Below are positions 8,877 to 18,963 of a stretch of DNA of 64,000 nt, in pieces. The stretch is from contig NZ_CP039888.1 of NCBI RefSeq assembly GCF_005221325.1, positions 2,749,501 to 2,813,500 of the forward strand, read 5' to 3'. A model generated the notes under the pieces. It saw nothing but the letters and a program-made list of their open reading frames with translations, ran no database searches and was not told where the DNA came from. Origin of the DNA: Agrobacterium tumefaciens (lineage in GTDB: Bacteria; Pseudomonadota; Alphaproteobacteria; Rhizobiales; Rhizobiaceae). The position numbers and the translations under genes are program-made. The stretch's first letter is position 1. Each line of letters opens with the position of its first letter.

Positions 8877-10382
8877 ATGGATTTGCTCAATAATCTCGCA
8901 CTCGGTTTCGCCACGGCCACGTCCCTGGAAAACCTTTTCTTCTGCCTGATCGGCGTGCTGCTCGGCACCCTGATCGGCGTTCTGCCGGGTATCGGCGCGA
9001 CGGCGACCATCGCCATGCTTTTGCCGATCACCTTTCAGCTTGAACCCGTCTCGTCGCTCATCATGCTCGCCGGCATTTATTACGGCGCGCAATATGGCGG
9101 CTCCACCACGGCGATCCTGATCAACATGCCGGGGGAGTCCTCCTCCGCCGTCACCGCCATTGACGGTTACCAGATGGCTCGCAAGGGCAAGGCGGGAGCG
9201 GCACTGGCGATCGCCGCCATCGGCTCGTTTTTCGCCGGTACGGTTTCCACCTTCCTCGTGGCGATCTTTGCTCCGCCTTTGACGGCGATTGCACTGGAAT
9301 TCGGCGCGGCGGAATATTTCTCGCTGATGGTCGTCGGCCTCGTCTCCTCCATCGCGCTTGCCCACGGTTCCATCGTCAAGGCGCTTGCCATGGTGGTGCT
9401 CGGCCTGCTGCTCGGCCTGGTCGGCACGGATATCTACAGTGGCACACCCCGCTTCACCTTGGGCATCCGTGAATATGCCGACGGCCTGAATTTCGTGGCG
9501 GTTGCTGTCGGTGTGTTCGGTATCGCCGAAATCCTGCGCAACCTCGAAAACGAGCGCACCCGTTCGGTGCTGATCGCCAAGGTCGCCAGCCTGATGCCAT
9601 CGAAGGAAGATTTCAAGGCCATGATCGGCCCGGTGCTGCGCGGCACGGCCATCGGTTCTGCCCTGGGCATCCTGCCCGGAGGCGGGGCGATTCTCGCTGC
9701 CTTCGCATCCTACACCGTCGAAAAACGCGTCTCCAAAAACCCGGAGGAGTTTGGGCATGGCGCGGTTGCCGGTGTTGCCGGTCCGGAATCCGCCAACAAT
9801 GCCGGCGCGCAGACCTCCTTCATCCCGCTTCTGACGCTCGGCATCCCCGCCAACCCGGTCATGGCGCTGATGATCGGTGCGATGATCATTCAGGGCATCG
9901 TGCCGGGTCCGAACGTTGCGACCGAACAGCCGGCGCTGTTCTGGGGCATCATCGCCTCCATGTGGATCGGCAACCTGATGCTCGTTATCCTGAACCTGCC
10001 CTTGATCGGGCTGTGGGTGAAGCTCTTGACGGTGCCATATTACGTGCTTTTCCCCATCATCATGGCCTTCTGCGCCATCGGGGTCTACAGCGTCAATTCC
10101 AACGTGTTTGATCTCTACGCCGTCGCTTTCTTCGGCTTCATCGGTTACGTGCTGGTGAAACTGCGCTGTGAACCGGCGCCGCTGCTCCTGGGCTTCGTGC
10201 TCGGGCCGCTGCTGGAAGAAAACTTGCGCCGCGCCATGATCCTGTCACGCGGCGATCCGACCACTTTCGTCACCCGGCCGATCAGCGCCACCCTGCTTTT
10301 CATTGCGCTCGCGGTGCTGATCGTCGTCTTCCTGCCCAGCGTCAAGAAAAAACGCGAAGAGGTTTTCGTAGAAGAAGACTGA
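8877..10382 (+). CDS. tctA: Tripartite tricarboxylate transporter large permease TctA
   Basis: Polytopic membrane protein of 501 residues, the usual TctA length, with about 11-12 hydrophobic segments. Family motifs include [20 protein letters not shown] near residue 37, the [20 protein letters not shown] segment, and [20 protein letters not shown] with [19 protein letters not shown] in the second repeat. TctA is the substrate channel, working with TctB and the periplasmic TctC. The operon ends at the terminator just downstream. Confidence 0.95.
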   Translation: MDLLNNLALGFATATSLENLFFCLIGVLLGTLIGVLPGIGATATIAMLLPITFQLEPVSSLIMLAGIYYGAQYGGSTTAILINMPGESSSAVTAIDGYQMARKGKAGAALAIAAIGSFFAGTVSTFLVAIFAPPLTAIALEFGAAEYFSLMVVGLVSSIALAHGSIVKALAMVVLGLLLGLVGTDIYSGTPRFTLGIREYADGLNFVAVAVGVFGIAEILRNLENERTRSVLIAKVASLMPSKEDFKAMIGPVLRGTAIGSALGILPGGGAILAAFASYTVEKRVSKNPEEFGHGAVAGVAGPESANNAGAQTSFIPLLTLGIPANPVMALMIGAMIIQGIVPGPNVATEQPALFWGIIASMWIGNLMLVILNLPLIGLWVKLLTVPYYVLFPIIMAFCAIGVYSVNSNVFDLYAVAFFGFIGYVLVKLRCEPAPLLLGFVLGPLLEENLRRAMILSRGDPTTFVTRPISATLLFIALAVLIVVFLPSVKKKREEVFVEED

Positions 10383-10402
10383 GAATGTCACGAACTTCAG
10401 AT

Positions 10403-10432
10403 GCCGGCGATGGAAACATCGCCGGCTTTTTT
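10403..10432 (+). terminator. Rho-independent terminator after tctA
   Basis: GCCGGCGATG (10403-10412) pairs perfectly with CATCGCCGGC (10417-10426) around a GAAA tetraloop and is followed by six T's. It lies 20 bases after the tctA stop codon. Confidence 0.93.
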
Positions 10433-10530
10433 GTCTCCGCTTTGGCCGTGACGAATTCGCTTTACGAAAGCGACATATGGTTGACTCGCGAGCCTTTAGG
10501 CCCAAGGAAGGGCTGGAAAGAGAGGTCACC

Positions 10531-10743
10531 ATGACGTCGGAAACCGAAAAACGGATCATTGCGCTTGAGGAGACGGTCGCGCATCAGGCCAAGACCATTG
10601 AGGAACTGTCCGACCAGCTGACGGAACAGTGGAAAGTGCTGGAACAGACCCGCGCCAAGCTCGACCGGTTGACGGAGAGGTTTTTGAGCCTTGAGGAGCA
10701 ATCGCTGGACGCGCCTGCCATCACCCGGCCGCCGCATTACTGA
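10531..10743 (+). CDS. slyX: SlyX family protein
   Basis: Small coiled-coil protein of 70 residues. The heptad-rich core (RIIALEETVAHQAKTIEELS) and the short C-terminal PPHY match SlyX, a conserved protein of unknown molecular role found next to slyD in enteric bacteria. The start is ATG 10531 (MTSETEKRI) behind AGAGGT; an earlier in-frame ATG at 10477 lacks family similarity. It lies 13 bases before the DUF924 gene and probably shares its transcript. Confidence 0.85.
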   Translation: MTSETEKRIIALEETVAHQAKTIEELSDQLTEQWKVLEQTRAKLDRLTERFLSLEEQSLDAPAITRPPHY

Positions 10744-10756
10744 CAGGGAAGACCCG

Positions 10757-11308
10757 ATGAAAAACGACAAAGCCGCACTTTCTGCCGAAATCGTGGACTT
10801 CTGGAAGAAGGCCGGCCCCGACAAATGGTTCGACAAGGATGCCGCCTTCGACAGTCATTTTCACGACCGTTTCCGTGACGCTCATTTCGCTGCCGCAAGG
10901 CGGGAACTGGATGACTGGCTGGAAGGTGCGGAAAGCAGCCTCGCCTTGATGCTTCTGCTGGATCAGTTTCCGCGCAACTGCTTTCGCGATACGGCGCACA
11001 TGTATGCGACCGATCCTCTGGCGCGGCTCCTGACCGACGAAGCCATCCGGCGCGGGCATGATCAGGCGGTGGGTGATGATTTGCGGGTTTTCTTCTATCT
11101 GCCCTTTTCCCACGCAGAGGATATGGCGGCGCAGCACCGGGCCTGCCGTCTCAATCAGCCGCTTGGTGGGCTTTATCTGCACCATGCCGAAGAACATCGC
11201 GAGATCATCGAGCGTTTCGGCCGCTTTCCGCATCGTAACGACATCTTGCTGCGGGAAACGACACCGGAGGAACGGCAATATCTGGAAGAGGGCGGCTTTT
11301 CCGGCTGA
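10757..11308 (+). CDS. DUF924 family protein
   Basis: Conserved soluble protein of 183 residues recognised by the DUF924 signatures: an N-terminal FWKKAGPDKWFDKDAAFD block, then LMLLLDQFPRNCFRDT, the FFYLPFSHAED segment and a C-terminal FGRFPHRNDILLRE. The fold is an all-helical TPR-like bundle in this family and the function is unknown. The start is ATG 10757 behind AGGGAAG. It follows slyX closely and converges on dnaJ across a shared terminator. Confidence 0.88.
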   Translation: MKNDKAALSAEIVDFWKKAGPDKWFDKDAAFDSHFHDRFRDAHFAAARRELDDWLEGAESSLALMLLLDQFPRNCFRDTAHMYATDPLARLLTDEAIRRGHDQAVGDDLRVFFYLPFSHAEDMAAQHRACRLNQPLGGLYLHHAEEHREIIERFGRFPHRNDILLRETTPEERQYLEEGGFSG

Positions 11309-11312
11309 ACTC

Positions 11313-11351
11313 GAAACAAAAACGCCGCCAGTCCCGAAAGACGGCGGCGTT
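11313..11351 (-). terminator. Terminator of dnaJ (convergent intergenic)
   Basis: AACGCCGCC (11321-11329) pairs perfectly with GGCGGCGTT (11343-11351). Read on the minus strand, the stem is followed by TTTTTGTTT, fitting termination of the leftward dnaJ transcript. On the plus strand the T-run is poor, so termination of the DUF924 transcript is less certain. Confidence 0.8.
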
Positions 11352-11374
11352 CTGAATTGTGAGAATGGTTGCGA

Positions 11375-12511
11375 TCAGCCGTCAAAGAATTCCTTCATCC
11401 GGGCAAAGAAGCCGGTCGATTCCGGATTATTCTCCTTGGAGGAGAGCTGCTCGAATTCCTGCAACAGCTCACGCTGGCGCTTGCTGAGTTTCTGCGGCGT
11501 TTCGATCTGGATCTGGATGTAGAGATCGCCTGTCTGCGCCGAACGCAGCACCGGCATGCCCTTGCCCTTCAGACGGAACTGCTTGCCCGGCTGTGTGCCT
11601 TCCGGAACCGTGACGCGTGACTTGGTGCCATCAAGCGTCGTGACATCGAAAGTGCCGCCAAGCGCCGCTGTCGTCATGGAGATCGGCACGGTGCAATAAA
11701 GGTCGGCGCCGTCGCGCTGGAAGAATTCATGCGGACGCACGGACAGGAAGATATAAAGATCGCCCGCCGGACCACCCCGCATGCCGGCTTCGCCTTCGCC
11801 CTGCAGGCGAATGCGGGTGCCGTCTTCAATGCCCGAGGGGATGTTGACGGAAAGCGAACGCTCTTCGGTCACGCGGCCCTGGCCGTGGCATTTGCCGCAC
11901 GGGTCGGAAATCGTCTGGCCGCGGCCGTGGCAGGTGGGGCAGGTGCGTTCCACCGAGAAGAAGCCCTGTGCCGCGCGCACGCGGCCGGAGCCCTGGCAGG
12001 TGGCGCAGGTCTTGGGCTGCGTACCGGGTTTGGCGCCCGAACCGGAACAGACGTCACAAGTGATTGAAGTCGGAACCCTGATCTGTGCCGTCTTGCCGGT
12101 GAAGGCCTCTTCCAGCGTGATTTCCATATTGTAGCGAAGGTCGGCGCCACGCTCGCGTCCGCCGGAAGACCGACGCGCACGACCGCCGCCCATCATCTCG
12201 CCGAAGATATCTTCGAAAATATCGGAGAACCCGCCATTGGCGAAACCGCCGCCGCCAAAGCCGCCACCGCCGCCCATGCCGCCATTTTCAAATGCGGCGT
12301 GGCCGAAACGGTCATAGGCCGCGCGCTTCTGCGGGTCCTTCAGCGTTTCGTAGGCTTCGTTGATTTCCTTGAATTTCTGCTCGGATTCGGCGTTATCCGG
12401 GTTTTTGTCCGGATGGTATTTCATCGCGAGTTTGCGGAAGGCGCTTTTCAGCTCTTTTTCGTCCGCGGTTTTGCTGACGCCGAGTGTTTCGTAAAAGTCT
12501 GCTTTCGCCAT
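11375..12511 (-). CDS. dnaJ: Chaperone protein DnaJ
   Basis: Type I Hsp40 co-chaperone of 378 residues. In order: an N-terminal J domain with the HPD tripeptide ([13 protein letters not shown]); a Gly/Phe-rich linker ([18 protein letters not shown]); four zinc-finger repeats [24 protein letters not shown] and CGKCHGQG, all cysteines intact; and the C-terminal substrate-binding and dimerisation domains. DnaJ stimulates the DnaK ATPase and delivers unfolded substrates. It lies 90 bases downstream of dnaK on the same strand with a T-less hairpin between them, so it is probably co-transcribed from the dnaK heat-shock promoter. Confidence 0.97.
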   Translation of the reverse strand: MAKADFYETLGVSKTADEKELKSAFRKLAMKYHPDKNPDNAESEQKFKEINEAYETLKDPQKRAAYDRFGHAAFENGGMGGGGGFGGGGFANGGFSDIFEDIFGEMMGGGRARRSSGGRERGADLRYNMEITLEEAFTGKTAQIRVPTSITCDVCSGSGAKPGTQPKTCATCQGSGRVRAAQGFFSVERTCPTCHGRGQTISDPCGKCHGQGRVTEERSLSVNIPSGIEDGTRIRLQGEGEAGMRGGPAGDLYIFLSVRPHEFFQRDGADLYCTVPISMTTAALGGTFDVTTLDGTKSRVTVPEGTQPGKQFRLKGKGMPVLRSAQTGDLYIQIQIETPQKLSKRQRELLQEFEQLSSKENNPESTGFFARMKEFFDG

Positions 12512-12539
12512 TAAGTTAACAAGCCCCGCAAATGGATTT

Positions 12540-12561
12540 CCGGCTGCACGTCGGCAGCCGG
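12540..12561 (-). other. Intercistronic hairpin between dnaK and dnaJ
   Basis: CCGGCTGC (12540-12547) pairs perfectly with GCAGCCGG (12554-12561) around a 6-base loop. No T-run follows on either strand, so it is more likely an mRNA processing or stability element that lowers dnaJ relative to dnaK than a full terminator. Confidence 0.55.
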
Positions 12562-12601
12562 ATGTCTTGCATATGGTGTAAGGAGTCTGGAAGCCGCGCG
12601 A

Positions 12602-14503
12602 TTATGCGGACTTCTTGTCGTCCTTGATTTCTTCATAGTCGGCATCGACGACGTCATCCTTGCCTTCTGCGGAAGCATCACCGGCCTCGGCCTGCTGCGC
12701 TTCGTAGATGGCCTGACCGAGCTTCATGGAGACTTCCATGAGGGTCTGGGTCTTGGCCTGAATGTCGTCTGCGTCCGGCTCAGCGGCTTCGACAGCGGTC
12801 TTCAGGCTCGCAATGGCGTCTTCGATCGCCTTGCGGTCGGTCTCGGAAACCTTGTCGCCATATTCCTTCACCGACTTTTCGGTGGAGTGAATGAGGCTTT
12901 CGGCCTGGTTCTTGGCTTCGACACCAGCGCGACGCTTCTTGTCGGCCTCGGCATTGGCCTCGGCGTCCTTGACCATCTTTTCGATGTCGGCGTCGGAGAG
13001 ACCACCGGAGGCCTGGATGCGGATCTGCTGTTCCTTGCCGGTGCCCTTGTCCTTGGCTGAAACCTGCACGATGCCGTTGGCGTCGATATCGAAGGTCACT
13101 TCGATCTGCGGAACGCCGCGCGGCGACGGCGGCAGGCCGACGAGGTCGAACTGGCCAAGCAGCTTGTTGTCCTGGGCCATTTCGCGCTCGCCCTGCGAAA
13201 CGCGGATGGTCACGGCCGACTGATTGTCTTCGGCGGTCGAGAAGGTCTGGCTCTTCTTCGTCGGGATCGTCGTGTTGCGATCGATCAGACGGGTGAAGAC
13301 GCCACCCAGCGTTTCGATGCCGAGCGACAGCGGGGTCACGTCGAGCAGCAATACGTCCTTGACGTCGCCCTGCAGAACGCCGGCCTGGATCGCGGCGCCC
13401 ATGGCAACCACTTCATCCGGGTTCACGCCTTTGTGCGGCTCCTTGCCGAACAGCTGCTTGACGACTTCCTGAACCTTCGGCATGCGGCTCATGCCACCGA
13501 CGAGAACGACCTCATCGATCTCGGAAGCGGAGACGCCGGCATCCTTGAGCGCTGCCTTGCAAGGCGCAACGGTGCGCTGGACGAGGTCATCGACCAGGCT
13601 TTCGAACTTCGCACGGGTCAGCTTCAGCGTCAGGTGCTTCGGACCGGAAGCATCTGCCGTGATGAACGGCAGGTTGATTTCGGTCTGCTGCGAAGACGAA
13701 AGTTCGATCTTTGCCTTTTCGGCAGCTTCCTTGAGGCGCTGCAGAGCGAGCTTGTCGTTCTTCAGGTCGATGCCCTGATCCTTCTTGAACTCGCCGGCCA
13801 GATATTCGACCAGACGCATGTCGAAGTCTTCACCACCCAGGAAGGTATCGCCGTTGGTCGACTTCACTTCGAAGACGCCGTCGCCGATTTCCAGAACGGA
13901 AATATCGAAGGTACCGCCGCCAAGGTCGTAAACGGCGATGGTCTTGCCTTCCTTCTTATCGAGGCCGTAAGCGAGTGCGGCTGCAGTCGGCTCGTTGATG
14001 ATACGCAGAACATCAAGACCGGCGATGCGGCCGGCATCCTTGGTTGCCTGGCGCTGCGCGTCGTTGAAGTAGGCCGGAACGGTGATGACGGCCTTCTCGA
14101 CCTTCTCACCGAGATAAGATTCAGCCGTTTCCTTCATCTTCTGAAGGATCATCGCGGAAATCTGCGAAGGGGAATAGTTCTTGTCCTGTGCCTTCACCCA
14201 GGCGTCGCCATTGTCACCCTTGACGATTTCAAAAGGAACAAGGGCCTTGTCCTTTTCAACGGTCGGGTCTTCATAACGGCGACCGATGAGGCGCTTGACC
14301 GCAAACAGGGTGTTGGTCGGGTTGGTGACCGCCTGGCGCTTGGCCGGCTGGCCGACAAGGCGTTCGCCATCGTCGGAAAATGCCACCATGGACGGCGTGG
14401 TGCGCGCGCCTTCCGCGTTTTCAATAACTTTCGTGTCCTTGCCGTCCATCACTGCGACGCAGGAATTGGTCGTGCCAAGGTCGATACCGATTACTTTTGC
14501 CAT
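12602..14503 (-). CDS. dnaK: Chaperone protein DnaK (Hsp70)
   Basis: Hsp70 chaperone of 633 residues. The ATPase domain begins [20 protein letters not shown] and holds the signatures [20 protein letters not shown] and [17 protein letters not shown]. The linker [19 protein letters not shown] leads to the peptide-binding domain and a charged C-terminal lid ending in [19 protein letters not shown]. The start is ATG 14503 behind a GGAGAG site; the frame stays open 65 codons further upstream, but that stretch overlaps the promoter and lacks Hsp70 similarity. An RpoH-type promoter sits about 100 bases upstream, so heat induction is expected. Confidence 0.98.
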   Translation of the reverse strand: MAKVIGIDLGTTNSCVAVMDGKDTKVIENAEGARTTPSMVAFSDDGERLVGQPAKRQAVTNPTNTLFAVKRLIGRRYEDPTVEKDKALVPFEIVKGDNGDAWVKAQDKNYSPSQISAMILQKMKETAESYLGEKVEKAVITVPAYFNDAQRQATKDAGRIAGLDVLRIINEPTAAALAYGLDKKEGKTIAVYDLGGGTFDISVLEIGDGVFEVKSTNGDTFLGGEDFDMRLVEYLAGEFKKDQGIDLKNDKLALQRLKEAAEKAKIELSSSQQTEINLPFITADASGPKHLTLKLTRAKFESLVDDLVQRTVAPCKAALKDAGVSASEIDEVVLVGGMSRMPKVQEVVKQLFGKEPHKGVNPDEVVAMGAAIQAGVLQGDVKDVLLLDVTPLSLGIETLGGVFTRLIDRNTTIPTKKSQTFSTAEDNQSAVTIRVSQGEREMAQDNKLLGQFDLVGLPPSPRGVPQIEVTFDIDANGIVQVSAKDKGTGKEQQIRIQASGGLSDADIEKMVKDAEANAEADKKRRAGVEAKNQAESLIHSTEKSVKEYGDKVSETDRKAIEDAIASLKTAVEAAEPDADDIQAKTQTLMEVSMKLGQAIYEAQQAEAGDASAEGKDDVVDADYEEIKDDKKSA

Positions 14504-14599
14504 GCTCTTCTCTCCTTGAAGCGAGCTGCCGGAACCCCGTGAGGCATTCTTGTGGCAGCTCCTTGACTTGGATTTGCAACATTCGCTGCAGTTCTGCGG

Positions 14600-14631
14600 C
14601 GTATATAAGGAGCGATTTTTCCTGCTGCAAG
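14600..14631 (-). promoter_or_regulatory. RpoH (sigma-32) heat-shock promoter of dnaK
   Basis: On the minus strand CTTG (14631-14628) is followed by an 18-base spacer and CTTATATACG (14609-14600). This fits the alphaproteobacterial heat-shock form CTTG-N17/18-CYTATNTNNG at every defined position. Transcription would start near 14593, giving a leader of about 90 bases before the dnaK ATG. The rest of the 307-base gap between dnaK and the tRNA shows no other feature I can support. Confidence 0.85.
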
Positions 14632-14810
14632 GCGCAAGAGAGGGGGAAGCGCAGCAAAAAAGCGTAAGAAACCCCTGTCTGTGCAGAAGCATAGCCATTC
14701 ACGCTTGCGAAAGCGGAAAAACGCGACTTTGACGGTATGCCGGGTAGACGACCGTAAGGCGAATCCGGCAATGGCTTGGAGCAACAGTGACGGCTGAAGA
14801 TGAGGTGAAA

Positions 14811-14900
14811 TGGCGGACAGGGTGGGATTCGAACCCACGGTACGCTTTCACGCACACACGCGTTCCAGGCGTGCGCCTTAAACCACTCGGCCACCTGTCC
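14811..14900 (-). tRNA. tRNA-Ser (anticodon GGA)
   Basis: A 90-base tRNA with a genomically encoded CCA end. The acceptor stem pairs GGACAGG with CCTGTCC; the D arm has GGCCGAGTGG; the anticodon loop CTGGAAC presents GGA, reading UCC and UCU; a long variable arm typical of class II tRNA-Ser follows; and the T arm contains GGTTCGAATCC. It stands alone between the dnaK promoter and a small membrane protein gene. Confidence 0.96.
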
Positions 14901-15122
14901 TTTTTTCAAATCTGCATGTTTTGAAGAAATGCAAATCACTGGAACGGCGCGATATATACCGATGAATTCGCAGGGATCAACACGAATCTGACAGTTTTTT
15001 GAAATGTCGGCAATTTCCTGCCTTTCGATGCGGTTGCAAACCGGTTTTCCCGGCTTTATCGATGCAATATATGTTTTAAAACGTGGCTGTCGAAACGATG
15101 GGCCGTAGCCGAGGTGCGCCGG

Positions 15123-15440
15123 ATGAAAGCTTTTCTGCGGTTTTTGAGCTTTCTTCTCCTTATTGCGGCGATTTTTCTCGGCGTGCTCGACTCGATCCGC
15201 TCGGTTTCCACATCCTCGGTCAACATCACAGGAATCCTGTCGGTCTGGAACTATCTTCTTCCTGCCTCGCGCACCATGGTGGAAGCGGCCTTGGCTCACT
15301 ATATTCACCCTGAAGCGTGGCGCTTCGTTGAAAATGCCCTGTCGGGAGTGCCTGCATTTGCCTTCTTCTTGGCACTATCCCTGCTTTGCTGGATGGCCGG
15401 CTACAGGAAGCGCAAAGTGATGAGGCGCTCGTCAGTCTGA
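15123..15440 (+). CDS. Small conserved membrane protein, function unknown
   Basis: Predicted inner-membrane protein of 105 residues. An N-terminal hydrophobic segment (about residues 3-20) and a C-terminal one (about 77-96, [17 protein letters not shown]) flank a periplasmic loop of about 55 residues, and the tail is basic (RKRKVMRR). The start is ATG 15123 with GAGG 8 bases upstream; a GTG at 15114 would add three residues. It lies 71 bases before msrA and may be co-transcribed. I do not recognise a characterised family. Confidence 0.65.
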   Translation: MKAFLRFLSFLLLIAAIFLGVLDSIRSVSTSSVNITGILSVWNYLLPASRTMVEAALAHYIHPEAWRFVENALSGVPAFAFFLALSLLCWMAGYRKRKVMRRSSV

Positions 15441-15511
15441 CAGGGCGAAAGCATGCGCCCCGCAGATGTGAACCCTTAAGACGCGGCGGAACCGGCCGCA
15501 CGGAGGACCGA

Positions 15512-16162
15512 ATGTTCCTGTTCGATACGCTTTCAAAAAAGACGACGATGCCGACCGAAGAAACGGCTCTGCCCGGCCGTGAAGAAGCGCTTGCGGTGCC
15601 GGAAACCCATTTCGTGAATGGTCGGCCTTTGAAGGGACCTTATCCGGATGGTTTGGAAATCATCTATCTCGGTATGGGCTGTTTCTGGGGCGCGGAGCGG
15701 CTGTTCTGGAAAACGCCGGGCGTGTGGGTAACGGCGGTCGGATATGCGGGTGGTTTCACCCGCAACCCGACCTATCAGGAAACGACGACCGGCCAGACGG
15801 GCCACGCCGAAGTGGTGAAGGTGGTCTACGATCCGGCCGTGATCTCGCTGTCGGGCCTGCTCAAGATATTCTTTGAGGAGCACGATCCGACACAGGGCAT
15901 GCGGCAGGGCAACGATGTCGGCACGACCTATCGCTCTGCCATTTACGCGACGACGGAAGGCCAGTTGCAGCAGGCGCAGAAGGCACGTGATGCTTTTCAG
16001 CAAAATCTTGATGAGGCCGGCCACGGTCGCGACATCACCACCGAGATCGGCCCGCTTGAAACATTTTATTATGCCGAGGACTATCATCAGCAATATCTTG
16101 CCAAGAACCCGGGTGGCTACTGCGGCCTCAGGGGAACCGGCGTAAGCTGCAATATAGGCTAG
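15512..16162 (+). CDS. msrA: Peptide methionine sulfoxide reductase MsrA
   Basis: Reduces methionine-S-sulfoxide in proteins and free methionine. The 216-residue protein has the catalytic motif GMGCFWGAE (Cys57), the substrate-binding segment [21 protein letters not shown], and [18 protein letters not shown]-terminal Cys204 and Cys213 are placed as resolving cysteines of the three-Cys, thioredoxin-recycled class. The start is ATG 15512 behind CGGAGGA. The N-terminal extension of about 40 residues before the core is usual for alphaproteobacterial MsrA. Confidence 0.96.
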   Translation: MFLFDTLSKKTTMPTEETALPGREEALAVPETHFVNGRPLKGPYPDGLEIIYLGMGCFWGAERLFWKTPGVWVTAVGYAGGFTRNPTYQETTTGQTGHAEVVKVVYDPAVISLSGLLKIFFEEHDPTQGMRQGNDVGTTYRSAIYATTEGQLQQAQKARDAFQQNLDEAGHGRDITTEIGPLETFYYAEDYHQQYLAKNPGGYCGLRGTGVSCNIG

Positions 16163-16178
16163 ATTTTTTGCAGGTAAC

Positions 16179-16226
16179 CCCGGTGGAAAGACTAAAAAAA
16201 CGCCAGATCAAAGTTTTTCCACCGGG
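16179..16226. repeat. Long inverted repeat between msrA and the nucleoside operon
   Basis: CCCGGTGGAAA (16179-16189) pairs perfectly with TTTCCACCGGG (16216-16226), and the stem can extend inward four more pairs including one G-T, leaving an A-rich loop of about 18 bases. It lies 16 bases after msrA. It lacks a T-run on the plus strand, so it may be an imperfect terminator of msrA or an operator for the downstream operon. Confidence 0.5.
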
Positions 16227-16375
16227 TCAAAAAAACCGGATGAATTTTTCATTGAGCCATGCAAGGATATCAGGCAAGCACAGCCGGGATAACGGCTGGC
16301 GGTTCCGCAGACATTCCCGGTTAACGGGATTGCGGGAGGACCCTAAAATATCAATTGCAACAACAGGGCTGCACA

Positions 16376-17368
16376 ATGAAAAAATCCCTTCTGACACTTT
16401 TTGCGCTTGCCGCAATGTCGGCTTCCGCGCTCGCCGCGGATATCAAGCCGGCGCTGGTCTATGGCACGGGCGGCAAGTTCGACAAGTCGTTCAACGAGGC
16501 CGCTGCGGCCGGCGCTGAAAAGTTCAAGGCGGAAACGGGCATCGAGTTCCGCGATTTTGAACCGACCAGCGACACGCAGGGCGAACAGGCCATCCGCAAT
16601 TTCGCCAGCAAGGGCTTCAACCCGGTCGTTGCGATTTCCTTCATCTGGGAAGCGCCGATGGCCAAAGTTGCGGCGGAATATCCCGATACCAAATTCGTGA
16701 TCGTTGATACGGTTGTAGATGCGCCTAACGTGCGTTCTGTTGTTTATAAGGAACATGAGGGCTCTTACCTCGTAGGTCTTTTGGCGGGCATGGCATCCAA
16801 GACCGGCAAGGTCGGCTTCGTCGGCGGAATGGATGTTCCCCTGATCCGCAAATTTGCCTGCGGTTATGCGCAGGGCGCCAAAGCCGCCAACGACAAAATC
16901 GAAGTCTTCCAAAACATGACGGGAACGACGGGTGCAGCCTGGAACGATCCCGTCCGCGGTGGTGAGCTCACCAAGAACCAGATCGACCAGGGCGCCGACG
17001 TGATCTATGCGGCGGCCGGTGCGACCGGTCTCGGCGTTCTGCAGACAGCCGCAGACAATAAGAAGCTTTCGATCGGCGTCGATTCTAACCAGAACCACCT
17101 GCATCCCGGCTCGGTTCTGACCTCCATGGTCAAGCGGGTCGATCTCGCAGTTTATAACGCGTTCAAGGATGCTAAAGACGACAAGTTCACAGCTGGTGTC
17201 GTGGCGCTCGGCGTGAAGGAAGACGGCGTTGCTTACGCCGTTGATGATAACAACAAAGCCCTGATTACACCGGAAATGACTGCCGCCGTCGATAAGGCGA
17301 AGGCCGACATTATATCCGGCGCTGTCAAGGTCCATGACTATATGGCGGACAAGTCCTGCCCGAAATGA
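16376..17368 (+). CDS. BMP-family nucleoside ABC transporter substrate-binding protein
   Basis: Periplasmic binding protein of 330 residues with a signal peptide (MKKSLLTLFALAAMSASALA) followed directly by IKPALVYGTGGKFDKSFNEA, the opening of the Bmp/PnrA family. Further family motifs are FASKGFNPVVAISF and VGFVGGMDVPLIRKFACGY. PnrA-like proteins bind purine nucleosides, and the following genes encode nucleoside-type ABC components and nucleoside catabolic enzymes, so a nucleoside ligand is well supported by context. The start is ATG 16376. A hairpin with four T's separates it from the ATPase gene. Confidence 0.92.
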   Translation: MKKSLLTLFALAAMSASALAADIKPALVYGTGGKFDKSFNEAAAAGAEKFKAETGIEFRDFEPTSDTQGEQAIRNFASKGFNPVVAISFIWEAPMAKVAAEYPDTKFVIVDTVVDAPNVRSVVYKEHEGSYLVGLLAGMASKTGKVGFVGGMDVPLIRKFACGYAQGAKAANDKIEVFQNMTGTTGAAWNDPVRGGELTKNQIDQGADVIYAAAGATGLGVLQTAADNKKLSIGVDSNQNHLHPGSVLTSMVKRVDLAVYNAFKDAKDDKFTAGVVALGVKEDGVAYAVDDNNKALITPEMTAAVDKAKADIISGAVKVHDYMADKSCPK

Positions 17369-17383
17369 TATGATACAAACTTG

Positions 17384-17416
17384 GGGCGCATGATGATTTT
17401 CATCTTGCGCCCTTTT
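17384..17416 (+). terminator. Hairpin with short T-run after the BMP gene (leaky terminator)
   Basis: GGGCGCATGATGA (17384-17396) pairs with TCATCTTGCGCCC (17400-17412) at 12 of 13 positions around a 3-base loop, followed by TTTT. It lies 15 bases after the binding-protein gene and 28 bases before the ATPase gene, so it probably reduces expression of the downstream genes. Confidence 0.75.
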
Positions 17417-17444
17417 CATATCCAGCCTTCGGAGAGGTTTCGGT

Positions 17445-18956
17445 TTGAGTATGGACCCTGCAATCGAGCTCGTGGGCATCGACAAGAAATTCGGTGCTGT
17501 TCACGCCAATAAAAATATCAATCTGACCGTTGCCAAGGGCACGATCCACGGCATCATCGGGGAAAACGGCGCTGGAAAATCGACTTTGATGTCGATCCTC
17601 TACGGTTTTTACCAGGCAGATGCCGGTGAAATCCGCGTGAAGGGCACGCCAGTCTCGATCCGCGACAGCCAGACGGCCATCAATGCCGGTATCGGCATGG
17701 TGCATCAACACTTTATGCTGGTGGAAAATTTCACCGTGCTGGAAAACGTCATGCTTGGTGCTGAAGGCGGCGCGACGCTGTCGAGTGGCCGGGCTGGCGC
17801 CCGCAAGGAACTGAAACGTCTTGAGGACGACTACGGGCTGGAAGTCGATCCCGATGCAGTGATCGAGGAATTGCCGGTCGGTCTGCAGCAGCGCGTCGAA
17901 ATACTCAAAGCCATGTATCGCGGCGCCGAAATCCTGATCCTCGACGAGCCGACCGGTGTCCTGACCCCGGCTGAGGCCGACCACCTGTTCAAGATTCTCG
18001 GCGTCCTGCGCGAGCAGGGCAAGACCATCATCCTTATCACCCACAAGCTGCGTGAAATCATGGCGATCACGGATTCCGTCTCCGTCATGCGCCGCGGCGA
18101 AATGGTGGCGACCCGCAAGACATCCGAAACCAGCGTCGAGGAACTGGCCGAACTGATGGTCGGCCGGCGCGTGCTGCTGCGGGTGGAAAAGGGCGAGACA
18201 ACGCCGGGCGAGGTTCTCCTCTCCATCCGTAATCTCACCGTCAAGGATAGCCGCGGCGTCACCATGGTGGACGATGTTTCGCTCGATGTCCGCGCCGGCG
18301 AAATCGTCGGCATTGCCGGCGTGGCGGGCAACGGCCAGTCGGAACTGCTGGAAGCCATCGCCGGCATCCGCAAACCCCATTCCGGCGAAATCTGGGTGGA
18401 TGGGCAGAAGGTGGACCGCCCCGATCCGGCGATCCTGCGCAAGCTTGGCCTCGCCCACATCCCGGAAGACCGCCACCATATGGGGCTGGTACTGAAATTC
18501 GAGGAATATGAAAACTCCATCCTCGGTTATCACCATGACGAGCGTTACGGCCGGGGACCTTTCCTCAACCCGGAGGCCATCCGCAAGGATGCGGTCGAGA
18601 AGATCGAGAAATACGATATCCGCCCGCCGAACCCGCAGCTGAAGACCGCCAATTTTTCCGGCGGCAACCAGCAGAAGATCGTCGTCGCTCGCGAAATCGA
18701 ACGCGACCCGAAGATGCTGATCATCGGTCAGCCCACCCGCGGCGTCGATATCGGTGCGATCGAATTCATCCATCGCCGCATCATCGAAATGCGCGATGCC
18801 GGAAAGGCGATTTTGCTGGTTTCGGTCGAACTCGACGAAATCCGTTCCCTTTCGGACAGGATCATGGTCATGTTCGCGGGCCGGGTCGTTGGAGAAAAAA
18901 CGGCGGAAGCCGAAGAACAGACGCTGGGCCTGATGATGGCCGGCATCGCCGCATGA
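17445..18956 (+). CDS. Nucleoside ABC transporter ATP-binding protein (double ABC domain)
   Basis: Fused tandem ATPase of 503 residues. The first domain has an intact Walker A (GENGAGKST), a degenerate signature (LPVGLQQRVEI) and Walker B ILILDEPTGV. The second has a degenerate Walker A (GVAGNGQSE), an intact signature (FSGGNQQKIVV) and Walker B MLIIGQPTRG. This asymmetric pattern is normal for sugar/nucleoside importers of the BMP-linked class. The TTG at 17445 lies 7 bases after GGAGAGG; ATG 17451 is the alternative start. It is followed by two permease genes at spacings of 7 and 6 bases. Confidence 0.93.
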   Translation: MSMDPAIELVGIDKKFGAVHANKNINLTVAKGTIHGIIGENGAGKSTLMSILYGFYQADAGEIRVKGTPVSIRDSQTAINAGIGMVHQHFMLVENFTVLENVMLGAEGGATLSSGRAGARKELKRLEDDYGLEVDPDAVIEELPVGLQQRVEILKAMYRGAEILILDEPTGVLTPAEADHLFKILGVLREQGKTIILITHKLREIMAITDSVSVMRRGEMVATRKTSETSVEELAELMVGRRVLLRVEKGETTPGEVLLSIRNLTVKDSRGVTMVDDVSLDVRAGEIVGIAGVAGNGQSELLEAIAGIRKPHSGEIWVDGQKVDRPDPAILRKLGLAHIPEDRHHMGLVLKFEEYENSILGYHHDERYGRGPFLNPEAIRKDAVEKIEKYDIRPPNPQLKTANFSGGNQQKIVVAREIERDPKMLIIGQPTRGVDIGAIEFIHRRIIEMRDAGKAILLVSVELDEIRSLSDRIMVMFAGRVVGEKTAEAEEQTLGLMMAGIAA

Positions 18957-18963
18957 GGCATGA

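Noticed and set aside
14504..14698. 65-residue extension of DnaK
   Set aside because: It would place the heat-shock promoter inside the coding region; the standard DnaK start with a good ribosome site is at 14503.
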